NCBI GenBank assembly: GCA_030278955.1
Contig: JAOANR010000003.1
Location: 30,643,227-30,707,226 of the forward strand
Length of the DNA stretch: 64,000 bases
Direction: 5' to 3'
Origin: Hygrophila difformis
Lineage: Eukaryota; Streptophyta; Magnoliopsida; Lamiales; Acanthaceae
Each line of letters begins with the position of its first letter. The stretch's first letter is position 1. Made by a program: the position numbers and the translations under genes. This document shows positions 23,524 through 35,100 of this stretch, in pieces. A model generated the notes under the pieces. It saw only the letters and a program-made list of their open reading frames with translations. It did no database searches and was not told the DNA's origin.

Positions 23524-24088
23524 GATGAACACGGTGGTTTGTTGACAAGGTTCGGACCTACTGTCCTACGTCCGGGGGTTTCCAATCGAGGCGGTGATCA
23601 CTCAACAAGTTCTAAGAAAATACAAGACACTGACTCTAGCCTACCAACTCGATTTAGCTGTTGAAACTCCCCCTCAACATCTAAACTTGCTGGAATGAAC
23701 AATGAACAGATCTGATCTTCTTGACTCCTTGTTGACACTCCTGAATTAATCCAATCTATCTCAAGAAAGACCCCTTTCTTGAGTTACAACTCGAAAAGAA
23801 TGAATACAATGAACTACACTCAAGTAAAAAATGAAAAGTACATAATCTTGGAGAACATGAATGACTTGAACAAATTTTCACACAAATATTGATCTAATCA
23901 AAATATTGTGTAACCACTAATCTGCCTAAAGACTCAATAGAATATATATAGCTGAGCAATCCATCAGTCTTTGAACTCCCAACAGTTATGAGACATGACT
24001 TGATTCTTTACAGACAATCACCCTGTTGTTGCTATGACCTGTTGACAACTCCAAAACTTCTGCATGAAAAGTTAGTCGTGTACCAACA
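23524..24088 (-). repeat. 5' LTR of copia-1, second piece
   Basis: Remainder of the minus-oriented LTR after the element 2 insertion; the first five bases are the duplicated GATGA. In element sense it begins TGTTGGTACACGACTAAC at 24088. The total LTR length is about 650 bp. The outer boundary is supported because hAT coding homology begins at the next bases. Confidence 0.75.
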
Positions 24089-24528
24089 AAAATAAATTGG
24101 AGCACAAAAGACTCAAATATTTGGTATATGTGCAATACAATCGAAAGATTTCTCACCAGTCTCAAAAGCGGCAAGAGGAAGGAGCAGGTTTCAATCCCTT
24201 GGTTTTGGAAGAATTTCAATGGGATAATGAATGGGTAGATGACTCCCAGATTTTAGTTAATGAGGATGAGGATCACACATGGCAAGATGTGGATGAAACC
24301 ATGGGTGCTTTAACCAATCTCAATCGCCCTATCCTTCGTAATAGAGGTGTGGGTGAATCCTCAGCTCCCTCTATTTTGTATACGCATCAGCGTTCATCAA
24401 AACAAATATTGGTGGATGAGGATTAGAATCTTGAAGAGAGAGTGGATGGTGATGGTGATGGTGATGGTGATGGTGATGATGGTGAGGATGATGATGATGC
24501 TATGGAGGATGTTGCATATGATATTTGA
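24089..24528 (+). pseudogene. C-terminal tail of a hAT-family transposase gene
   Basis: Begins mid-gene at the copia-1 LTR edge with residues NKLEHKRLKYLVYVQYN. This resembles the segment downstream of the hAT dimerisation domain in plant hAT-derived proteins. An acidic tail follows (FQWDNEWVDDSQ). TAG at 24424-24426 breaks the frame. The same frame then continues through a (GATGGT)n Asp-Gly repeat to TGA at 24526-24528. The N-terminal part, with zinc finger and catalytic domain, should lie left of copia-1, outside the window. Confidence 0.6.
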
Positions 24529-24551
24529 CTATTTCATTGATGACATAAATA

Positions 24552-24646
24552 TTTTTGAATGTTAAAGTTTCATGATGCATTTCATTTTTGACTATTAATA
24601 TTTTTGAATGTTAAAGTTTCATGATGCATTTCATTTTTGACTATTT
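24552..24646 (+). repeat. Tandem duplication of 49 bp
   Basis: The segment beginning TTTTTGAATGTTAAAG at 24552 is repeated from 24601 almost without change. It lies in the 3' flank of the hAT remnant. Confidence 0.8.
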
Positions 24647-24786
24647 GCATATTAATGATGTTTTTATTTGCATGCTGATGTTTGTTGATGACTTGGAGTT
24701 ATTTTATGTTATGTCAAGTTTTTAGTGATTTAAAGGTTAAAAATCTATGTGTTTTCATATATTTTAAATAGGTTTAATATGTGGGG

Positions 24787-24843
24787 CGCCATGTCGCCAA
24801 ATTATCGCCATGGCGGGCGCCTTGTCGCCTAGGCGACATGGCG
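24787..24843. other. GC-rich inverted repeat
   Basis: CGCCATGTCGCC (24787-24798) is the exact reverse complement of GGCGACATGGCG (24832-24843), with a 33-base GC-rich loop between. The surrounding sequence is AT-rich. No element family is assigned. Confidence 0.6.
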
Positions 24844-24885
24844 ATATATGGGCGCCGAGAAAAAAAAGTTCGCCGTGATAACCTT

Positions 24886-26275
24886 GCTCTAGATAGTCAG
24901 ATACCAAACAGTTAGAAAGATAATCTCCAACTGGTTGCGCCACATCATTGGTAGTGAAGAGAATCATAAAGAAATTCACCCTCATAGAATGTAATTTTCT
25001 AGAAACCAATAAATTGTGAGTATCTAAATCATACAACTTCCACCCCTTTTTTCCATATGGGTACCCAAAAAATATACATCTTCGACTCCGGCTATTAAAC
25101 TTATGTTTTTTAGATTTGAGATCGTACTTATAATATAACGAACCAAAAACCCACAGTTTACAATAAGATAGCCGGACCCCAAATAAGATCTCATATGGAG
25201 TTTTATAATCAAGCTCATTAAAAGGGGTACAATTAACTAAATAACAAATAGTCAGGATGCCCTCACCCCCTCACCCCAAAAAGTAATAGGCAAGTCAGCC
25301 TGTAAGCTCAAGGCTCTTGCTACGTTTAAAATGTGCCAGTGTTTTCTTTCAAACTCGACTGTTTTGCTAAGGTTTACCTACACAAGAAGTCTGAAACAAG
25401 ATACCATTCTTAGCAAAAAAATCCTTCATACAATACAACTCAGTCCCATTATCACTTCGTATGGCTTTCCCTTTGCATCAAACTATTTCCCTATCATAGC
25501 AAATAAAAATGGGCAAACATCCGAAAAACTTCAGTTTTATCATTCAAAAGAAGTACCCATACATCTCGAGAAAAATCAATTAAAGTTAAAAAGTATCTAG
25601 CACGACAAGAGGATGGTGTGTGATTCGAACCCCAATCATCACAATGTATCAACTAAAAACAATATTGCCTTATATGTTTACTAATGGGAAATGGGTCTCT
25701 AGTTTGTTTGGCTTGATGACACACACCACAGTCTTTGTCCAAAATATTGGAAGATCCATTAACAAAAGGGAGTAATTGTACTAATTTAGAAGAAGGATGC
25801 CCCATTCTTTGATGCCACAACTCCAATGAAATTTTGCTATTAACATTGTAGACATTAATTCCTGGAAAAACATGAAAGTAGTAGAGTCTATCCCGTCAAT
25901 TAGCGGCTCTAGTTAGGGTCCTCAAGTGATGGTCCTGTATGATGCACAAAATTTTGTGAATTGTACCATATAATTCAAATCGTCTGCAAGATGGGTTAGA
26001 GAAACCAAATTGCAATTTAGATCATGCACAAACAACACATTTCAAGAATCATTCCATGCTTTGAAGCATCAGCCTTTTCTCCATCTGTAAGACCAACTTG
26101 ACACTCTGCAATCTCCGTCGCATTACTCAACATACTTATATTACGTGCAACATGATAAGTGGCCCCGTGTCTATTATCCAAGAAGTATCAGAGAACTTAC
26201 AATTAAGCGATTATCAGATGATTTAGAGATGTTACCAAGCATGTTGAGAAGTTGCTGTGCACTTGCTATTCCTTA
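24886..26275 (-). pseudogene. Degenerate Ty1/copia fragment (protease to integrase)
   Basis: On the minus strand and across several frames the order is: a gag-protease linker (~26215-26275), protease-like WIIDTGAT (~26160-26180), the pre-integrase zinc segment LWHQRMGHPSSK ... CGVCHQAKQTRDPFP (~25690-25830), integrase core scraps (LIDFSRDVWV) and the integrase C-terminal part (PYEILFGVRLSYCKLWVFGS, near 25140-25200). Many stops. It is a different copia lineage from copia-1 and copia-2. The right end is cut by a MITE-like sequence. Confidence 0.75.
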
Positions 26276-26584
26276 CGGTGCGTTTGGTTGGAGGGATCTT
26301 AGATTACCAGTGGGAATGTGATTGTTGGGAATGTAAGATTACTGAGAATATGAGATTGCTGTGAATCTTATTTTTTAATGTTTTAAGATTATTGCGTTTG
26401 GTAAGATTGGGAATCTCAACTTTCCCATTCTAATAAATTTACCATAATGTCCTTGAATTTCAATTGAATGAATGTTATAAATATGTCATTTTGCTACACA
26501 ATAGAAATATTTAAGCCGGTTTATTTTTTTAAAATATTGAATATTCTTTATATATAATTTTGTGTATGATAATTACTTATTTAA
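26276..26584. mobile_element. MITE-like sequence, one end only
   Basis: Starts near ACGGTGCGTTTGGTTGG, a terminal motif common in small plant DNA transposons. It then has AT-rich sequence with repeated GGGAATG/AGATTA motifs. The opposite inverted terminus (CCAACCAAACGCACC) is not found before the LTR-like sequence starts at ~26585, so the right half was probably lost or displaced. Confidence 0.35.
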
Positions 26585-28772
26585 TATAACGCCCCGAAAA
26601 GTTTTAAACCAAAAATTTTCGCAACGTCACCGTCGTGCTACATCATCTAAGCTGTTGGCCAATCAACTTAGGGTCTGTAACACGAAGCCGGGTACCTGCA
26701 GAATTGGAAAATCCAACCACGCTACAAATATAATAAAATATAAAAATCAAACAACATATCCGGGTCCTGTACCAATTCCATATTCAGCTTATAATCGATA
26801 ACGATAACCGGACATAAGCTTTAACTCAAGTACGACTCACCAGTCCTTCTAAATATGTTAATCATTTAAGGAAGCATAATTAAGATATAAGTATAGACAT
26901 GACATGTCTATTTAACTACACCTACAAATAGTATTTATGAACTAAATTACATTCGCTCATTCCCAACCCTTCTTTATGCCCAATGCACTGCGATATCCTC
27001 GGAGTATCTATAAAAGAAAAATAATAGGGAGTCAGTACGGGTACTGAGCAAGGGAAAGAATAATGAGGGAAGGGGAAAACATCAACCATAACATATAACA
27101 TAATTAAACTAAATAAAATAAGCGAATATTCAAACCATCACACCGTCCCATACCGGTGCTTCAACCACGGCAATCTTACAAATGTTATGATATGATGAAA
27201 TGAATGAAATGACCTACGTGTCTATCTATCCTAAATGCAACAATAATCATGTCTAGTGCGCATCCTAATAACCATGGTCGACAGTCATCATTGGCCAGAA
27301 GTCACCACACTCTGCCATACACAATGAACTGCCCGTCAACCTCGCCCCCGTCGCGAACAAACAGCCTACGCAGGGCAAACAATAGAGGGTGATGGAGCCG
27401 GATAGTCTACACTAACCAGAGCGGCGTCTAGCGGGTCATGGCACAGTGTACACGCCCAATTGCAGAAACGCGCAACTCGCACAACAGACAGACGAATATC
27501 AGCTGAATATCCCTACATGGTCAAATCCAAATAAAGGAATACATCCCAAACAATACAAGGAATAAATCCCAAAGCAATTGTATACACATAACTGAGGTTT
27601 GCCACGCCTCGCATAATGGCAAGCATTACATTACTCATAGCAATATACTCGATCCATGTAATATGAGGGTTGCCAAGCCTCACGTATCGGCAAATAACAA
27701 CATAGGCGATATACGTATCCCATATATCCCTATAATCTCACGAGTACAGACTCATGCGAGTCCACACTTTCAATACCATAACATAATATCTCACATATTA
27801 ACTTAAAGTGTACCAAAAATGTAATAAAGCCATAAGTAAATTTCTTAATCTATAAGAATGAAAAATAAACATAATATAAAACCACAACACGAGGAGAACA
27901 CAGCGGGAATTCGGTCGCTCCGGCAAAATTCCGGCCAATCCCTCAAATCTTTACACTATTCTACTCCCCTTGCCTTAAATTGTTGATCACAAACTTCCAT
28001 TGTTCAAGTCCCAAGCTTCTTCCAAATCAATCCATTCCTACATTCACCAATTCCAACATCACCTCTTCAATTCAAGAAATAACATCTAATTGTTGATCAC
28101 AAGCCCATAACTCATCTTTACCAAAATAACATCCAACATCATCAATCAACTCAAAAAGCCTAAATAAATTTAAAACAACACTTTCACCACATTCTCAAAT
28201 TTTTATCTTCCAACATCAAATAAAAAATCATATTCAAACTCCACATACTAAGGCTCATCTCTATAATCACAAAAATCATAAACAACTAATTCGAAGGTCT
28301 AATTAAATTCAAAGTAATACTTTAGGAACCATTCCCTTTTTCTCATTTCAAAACTCCTCATTTAAACACTTACAATTTTCTCTAGACTCTAAATTTAAGA
28401 ATAATCAAACTCCCAATTAATAATATCCTCCAATTTCCAATTAAGACTACAAAATCCCTATCAAAAACATCACACCCGTCACTACCACAATTAATCCATA
28501 AAACAGCCCCAAAATCACTAATTCAAGAATCTATACATTTATTTACTCACCTTATGATTATACAAGTGGAACTCCCAAAGAATTTGAGCTTCCAAGCAAG
28601 GTCCCTTCTAACTACTTCCCACCTTCTTCCTCTTGGTGTAAAGTGACGGGCAAGGGGGTTTCTAGAAATTAAAATTGAATCCCCACAACATGGGCTAGGT
28701 CCTAATCCCCATTATGGTAACCTTGCCCTTTTCTTCCAAGTTCAAGCTACAAAAGTGAAATTAAGGAGTCAT
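26585..28772 (-). repeat. LTR-like segment, probable remnant of a gypsy LTR
   Basis: The plus strand begins TATAACGCCCCGAAAAG, similar in layout to the TGTAACACCCCGG ends of the Tekay-like LTRs. It has a CAGTACGGGTACTGAGCAAGG motif at ~27033-27054, comparable to the CTTGCTGAGTAAG stretch of those LTRs. No gene, primer-binding site or second copy is present. It is cut at 28773 by the X-left LTR. Assignment tentative. Confidence 0.35.
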
Positions 28773-30684
28773 TGTAACACCCCGGATTTGGTCACCCAGT
28801 GTAATACCCGAGAATTTTCCAACATAAAATAAATGCAATAAATAAAATAAATAAATAAATAAATATAATAAACATGATAAAGGGATAAAGAATCATAAAA
28901 GATGAGAAATGAAATTTAAATTAAAAAGGAATCAAAATTCCAAGAACCCGGGAAGCCGGAGACAATTTAATTGAATAAACGGTTACACGGGGACCCGACA
29001 TCGATGGACTCAATAACTCGAGTCCAAACATAAATTTAGGTCCGAATAAAATTAAGATAGGAAATCGGAGCCCGAAGATACCCCGGAAATCGGAATCGGG
29101 GAGCATAGAGGGATAGAAGTCCGAAAGAGAGGCGGAAAAGCACGACGGATCGCACGACCCGCCCGGACCGAAGTCCAGGCGAAGTCGGCGCGGTGGCCGC
29201 GCAGTGGAGGGCGATTAGCGCGCCACGACCGCGCCGCTTGACAGATTTGGTTGTTGCGTGAATCTCTCGCCCGAACGCGGATTTTTCGACTTTCGGTTGA
29301 ACATCTCTCGACCCAAGACCTCTAGGTCAGATGTTGGACGCCCTAGGGATTGAGAATTCTATAAATAAGCCCCTTGGGAGCCCCAAACAAGTTTACAAAA
29401 CCCTACAACCTTCTATACGTTCGAAACCCTAAATTCGGAGTCGACAGAAAGCACCAAACGGAGGCAGCAGCTTTGGACGAAAATCCAAGGTCTCCAAACG
29501 TTGTGGTAAGCTCTAGTCTGACAAATCTTTTCACGTTTCAATCCGAAAACGGATTCTAACTTCGGTTCTTTTCTTTCTACACCCCGTATTGAATCTAGAT
29601 CGTAGAACCCGACGAACGGAGAGGAGAAACGGTGATCTGGAAGCCACGCCTCCGAATTAGACATCCCCGACGTTCAAAAACTCGGTAAGTTAATACTTAC
29701 ATGGTTTTGGGAGTAACTAAAACACGAAACCTAAAAGCTTGAATCGAATCTTGCGTAAATCTGTCATTGAATGTTTTCTACCGGCGCAACAGTTTTGTCT
29801 AATTTTTCCGAACCTTAAAACGACTTCAAACGTAAAAACTTAAAACACAAAAAACGTTCCTAAAACATAGGTCTAGCTACTGTAAAATTTTCATAATTTT
29901 TCATTGTGTTTTGATATCCAAAACCGATCATGAACGAGCCTGCTTTAGATTTGGATCTTGAAACGATGATAGATTCTTTATTCAAACTTGTTGGTGATTT
30001 CTACCTTAGATCTAGACCGATCTAGGCTTGGCGTTGAACATAAGAGTTGTAGATCTATACGTTAAGAACACCTCCGTAAAATTTCAGAATTTTTCGTGAT
30101 GATTTGATATATGAAATCCACCCGAAACCGAACTGCTAGGATGTGGATCTTGAAATTCTTGACGAAACTTAGGTCAGAACTTGATGACGTTTTTGACTAG
30201 GGCTAGGCCGATTTAGATCTTTTGCCGAACATGAAAGTTGTAGATAAACGTCTTAAGATGGTCTCTGTAAAATTTCATTAAATTTGAAGTTCGTTTGCTA
30301 TGGTAGAACTCGATATCTTTAAACTGTGGTATGAATAATTCGGACAGATTTGTTCTTATGCGAAAATTGACGTTTTTGACATATTTGGGTATCTCGGATT
30401 GAAAACGTTAAAACACGAAAGTTGTTCGTCTCGACGTTTCTGAGTCAGTAGTGAATTTTTGGAATTTTTGGAATTAAATCTGAATTTAGAAGAATTTAAG
30501 AGTAAATGATGGTTGACCGAGTCAAATCTTGAAAAATCTTGTTGAAAAAGATTTTGAATGATATCGGAGCGGATAGCGTCCTGAAATAGTATATTTTGAG
30601 AAACTTACTAAACTTGAGAAATTAGCCTTTAAGGTTTAAATGATTGGGAATTCCTTTGAAATAAAATACGCATGAGATACGATG

Positions 30685-30992
30685 CTTGCCGAAAGGCAAT
30701 TGAAATATCCTGCTTGCCGAAAGGCAATTGAAATATCCTGCTTGCCGAAAGGCAATCGAAATATCTTGCTTGCCGAAAGGCAATTGAAATATCCTGTTTG
30801 CCGAAAGGCAATTGAAATATCATGCTTGCCGAAAGGCAATTGAAATATCTTGCTTGCCGAAAGGCAATTGAAATATCCTGCTTGCCGAAAGGCAATTGAA
30901 ATATACTGCTTGCCGAAAGGCAATTGAAATATACTACTTGCCGGAAGGCAATTGAAATATAAAGCTTGCCGAATGGCAATTGAGACATAAAC
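30685..30992 (+). repeat. Eleven-copy 28-bp tandem array of a short hairpin
   Basis: Units start with CTTGCCGAAAGGCAATTG at 30685 and then every 28 bases exactly (30713, 30741, ... 30965). Each holds the perfect inverted repeat TTGCC-GAAA-GGCAA. The units touch one another, with no spacers. Other LTRs of the family have a single equivalent stem at this place, with the core TGCCAAAACGGCA. Confidence 0.95.
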
Positions 30993-31231
30993 TTGAAACA
31001 TGAGACATGAGATATGAAACTAGGAGACTCGAAATTTGTTCCTTTTGGATTATGCTTTTAAATTATGTCCTATAATTATATTGCTTTGCAAATTATATTT
31101 ATGATCTTGTGAAGTCTCTGCCGTTTAAATTATGCAATTAAATTACTGTTAGATAAATAAATTAAATTATGTGGTGTTGTGCACATGTTTTCTTTAAATA
31201 TTAAATAATGGCTTTGAAACCCCATAGTTAT

Positions 31232-32084
31232 TGTTAGGGATATTTTAGTATTGTGAAGATGTTCGTCATTTTGGCCGTTGTTGCAACACCGTGTCAACAA
31301 CGCTTTATTATCTTCTCTGGAAAAAGCACAGGATAGTACAGTGACGTGGCATTTCCCCTAGCAGGCCTTAGAGGGTTTTAGATGGGCCTTAAACCCATAT
31401 AAATACCTGTCTTCGTCCTTGAGGGTGTATGAGAGTAGAGAGCCGCAATCACAGTCTAGTTTACAGAGAATTAACAGCTTCAAGAGCTGTGATTATGGCG
31501 TTTTGAAAGCTGCTGAAGAGAAACCCCCTGGTTTACGTTGTTTGCAGAAGGCACCAACAACCATCCTGCTGCTGGTATATCTTTACCTGTTGTGTCTTCT
31601 ACAATTCTTTGTGGGGTATTTCAGATTGTGTTTAGACATTTCTTAGATCATTGGTTTGTAAACACAATCGGTGTGTAGTGTAGGTGTCTTAGCACCTTTG
31701 AGCTCAATTTGATTGATTAGCTAGGTTCATCAAACACCACTTTAGTACCTGCCGATGAATTGCTTGCATTAGGGTAGATGTTTGATGCTCCCTTGTGTTC
31801 TTCCTAGTCTATTTGGGTAGATAGGAGAGTTCATTGGAATGCAAGGGTATGTAAAGTGTGATTGACTCTCGTTCAATCAGTTTGGTGGTGATCTAGTGGA
31901 ATCCCTGGCTTGGTGCCCCCAGATGTAGATCAGTGGATCGAACTGGGTGATCAAATCTCTTGTGTTCCTATTTGTTCATTCCGCACTCTGTTTCTTGTAT
32001 TTGCCTCTGGTTGTATTTTACTGGTTGTTGAGACATCGCTCAAACAACTCTTACAGGGTTTACATATTCTGGTTGGGCCTGTCA
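31232..32084 (+). repeat. 5' LTR of copia-2
   Basis: 853 bp, beginning TGTTAGGGATATTTTAG and ending TTGGGCCTGTCA. TATA box TATAAATA at 31398-31405. The offset to the 3' LTR is a constant 8078 bases and no difference was seen by eye. Confidence 0.95.
31398..31405 (+). promoter_or_regulatory. TATA box of the copia-2 LTR promoter
   Basis: TATAAATA in CCCATATAAATACC, about 165 bases into the LTR; transcription should begin ~25-35 bases downstream. The identical copy is at 39476-39483. Confidence 0.65.
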
Positions 32085-32086
32085 AT

Positions 32087-32098
32087 TGGTATCAGAGC
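32087..32098 (+). other. Primer-binding site of copia-2 (tRNA-Met)
   Basis: TGGTATCAGAGC, two bases after the 5' LTR end. Confidence 0.95.
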
Positions 32099-32131
32099 GG
32101 GGCTCTAACGTTTAGCTGAGTCCGGTCCAAT

Positions 32132-35100
32132 ATGAATAGAGAAGGTGGCTCTGTCTCGAGACCTCCTCTGTTTGATGGTTCGAATTATCCATTCTGGAAG
32201 AATCGAATGAGGATATTTCTTAAGCACACTGGTGTAGATGTCTGGAACGCTGTTCTAACTCCCTGGGAACAACCTATGAAAGAGGTCCGCACGCCTGCTA
32301 CTGAAACCTCTGCTGCCATTACTACTTTTGTTCCTGCTACTCAAGAAGAAATGTCAGCTGCTCAGAAGAACAAGGAACAAGGGAACAACACGGCATTGAA
32401 TTGTCTATTCAACTCTGTGGATGAATCGCAATATCACATCATTTCGAACTGTGAGACGGCCTATGAAGCCTGGACTGCTTTGGAAGCAGCCTATGAAGGA
32501 TCCTCTGATGTTCAAGCCTTGAAGCTTCAAAGAATTGAGTCTGCCTTTGATAGCATTCGGATGCATGAGGATGAAAATGTTGCTGCATATCATGCTCGGT
32601 TTAAGAAGTTGGTCAATGAGGCACAGTCTTTTGGCTTGAAGTATGATAATGCAAAGTTGGTTCGAAAGATGCTGAGGACAGTTACTCGTAGGTATCAATC
32701 TAAGGTGTCAACTCTTGAAGAACTTGAGAAGACCAAATCCTTTACTCTTGAGGCATTGGTTGGTTCACTTCAGACTTTTGAAATGAACTACTTGGAAGAG
32801 GAGCCTACACGAAATCTAGCTTTCAAAGTTGAAGATGAGATTCAGTGCATCGACAATGAAGAGAAGGTTTACCTGACCAAGAAGTTGGCAAGGATGTTAC
32901 AGGACAAGAGAGCCAAGAAGCTGAACTTCAAGAAAGATGATAAAGGACGTTATCAGCGAGGTGTTTCATCATCCCGTGAACAACCTTCCAAGCATAAGTC
33001 AGACAACTCCTATGATAAGAGGAAGGGTTACAAGAAGATGGAATTACCTGAAACCTTCAAGAATTTAAAGTGTTATGATTGTGAAGGTGTTGGTCATAAA
33101 GCCTCTGAATGTCCTACTGCTAAGAGAAGGGTTGGAAAAGCTCTTCAAGCTACCCTAAGTGATGGTGAGGTCAGTTGTTCGTCTAAGGAAGAAGGAGATG
33201 ACAGCGAGAATGAGGAGATGATAGCCTTTACTGTGAAAGACGTTGTTCTAACAACCGATGACACTCTATCCAAACACTTGTCTGATACAGAGTCTCATGA
33301 ATCCGACAGTGATGCTAGCAGATATGACTATGATGAACTTCTTGCAGGTTATGAATCGGTGAAAGAAGATCATGCTGTAGCTGTTGCAGAGAACAAGAAA
33401 CTACTTGATCAGAAGGGAGATCTACTGATTCTTATTGATGAGAAGGATGCTGAAATCACAAGTCTCAAGAAATCTTTGGTTACTATGACTACTGAGCGAG
33501 ATACTCTATTGGAAGAAAACACTGCTTTGCTTGCCAAAACCCAGAAGATAGATAACATGGTTAAAGGCAAAGACAAGCTTGATGCGATCATTAGTCAAGG
33601 GAAATCACCTTCCAATAAAGAAGGAATTGGATACAAGCGCAATGCTAGACCTAACAAGAAAGCTGCACCTACCTTTGTGCGTGCAGGTACACTTGAGACC
33701 AGCTCATCCAAGACACCTGATAAAGATGATTGTTCAGAGTCCCCCAAAAAAAGCAAAGACTGCCCTTATTGTAAATTCCAGGGTCATCCTGTTCAACTCT
33801 GTCAAAGACTTACCCAAGATCTCCTTGGTGGTCGCCCGGTTGTTTGGCCATCGCTGGAACTACAGAAGCAGGTCAAACTTACTATGATGTGGATTCCCAA
33901 ATCCAAGATTGTCCCCAAGATGTGTCTTGTTGTACTTTCAGCTCAGAAAGGACCCAATGATGGTAAGTGGTACTTTGACAGTGGCTGTTCTCGACATATG
34001 ACAGGTAAAAACGATTTCCTTCTTGACTATGTTGAATCTGATTGTGGAGAAGTCCTCTATGGAAATGGTTGTGGATATGGGAAAGCAAAAGGTGCAAACA
34101 TGGGGTTTCTAACTACTGTGTACTATGTTGCTGATCTATCTACAAACTTAATTTCCATAAGCCAACTCTGTGATGAGAAATTTTTTGTTGGTTTCACTGA
34201 TGCTGATTGCATGGTTATTGATCACGCATACAATTGTGTTATTAAGGGAGTTCGATCATCTAACAATTGTTATGTTTTGAAGCCTGCTGTGGAATCAGTC
34301 TTTCTGTCTCAGGTTGAAACAGCAAAGTTGTGGCATCAAAGATGTGGGCATATGAACTACAAATCTCTTATCCAACTTAGCAAATCTGGCGTTGTTCGAG
34401 GGTTGCCCAAACTACAGAGCAAAGCTAAGGTAGTCTGTGGTGCTTGCACTAAGGGTAAACAAATCCACTCATCTCACAAAGTAGTGGATACAATTCAGAC
34501 CACAAGGTGCCTTGAGCTGTTGCACATGGATTTGATGGGACCAACAGAAGTGCCTAGCCTAGGTGGTAAGAGGTACATCTTTGTATGCGTTGATGATTTT
34601 TCTCGTTATACTTGGGTTGATTTTTTAAAATCCAAAGATGAGGCTGTGTCAGTGTTCTCCAAGCTATCTTTAAAGATCATGGCTGAGAAGGATCTCAAGA
34701 TAGGGCGTATTCGATCTGATCATGGAAAAGAGTTTGAAAATCAGTTGTTCGCACAACTCTGCAACAACCTTGGTATTGCTCATGAATATTCAGCCCCACA
34801 TACTCCACAACAGAATGGTGTAGTTGAGCGTAAGAACCGTACTCTCCAGGAGATGGCTCGATCTCTTCTCCATGCTAGTAACCTTGGGAAGCGCTTTTGG
34901 GCTGAAGCAGTCAATATTTCTTGCTACATCATCAATCGTGTGTACATGCGACCTCAGACAACCACTACTCCTTATGAGATTTGGAGAGGAAAGACTCCTA
35001 ACATCTCTCATCTTCATGTCTTTGGAAGCTTGTGCTATGCCTTGAAGGATCGAACTATTGTCAAAAAATTCGATTCCAAATCTGATGAAGCTATTTTCTT

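Larger units (their letters stand above)
1..24088 (-). mobile_element. copia-1: decayed SIRE-type Ty1/copia element, interrupted by nested elements
   Basis: Minus-strand Ty1/copia element read from its 5' LTR (5689-5779 plus 23524-24088) through the primer-binding site, gag, protease, a deleted integrase, RT, RNase H and a post-pol extra ORF that leaves the window at base 1. The gag start and the extra ORF after pol match the SIRE/Maximus lineage, and copia-2 in this window is a younger relative. It carries many frameshifts and stops, so it cannot move by itself. Its LTR was split by element 2 at 5780-23523. Its left LTR and second target-site copy lie outside the window. Confidence 0.85.

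Noticed and set aside
30685..30992. CRISPR-like array of 28-bp palindromic repeats
   Set aside because: The units are contiguous with no unique spacers, there are no cas genes, and the array lies in a plant LTR. It is a simple tandem array.
30629..31001. 119-121-residue repeat proteins on the minus strand
   Set aside because: They arise only because three 28-bp units make 84 bp, which keeps all frames open. There is no start context or homologue.
31419..31646. 75-residue ORF present in both copia-2 LTRs
   Set aside because: It is identical only because the LTRs are identical. It lies in the leader just after the TATA box and has no recognisable motif.
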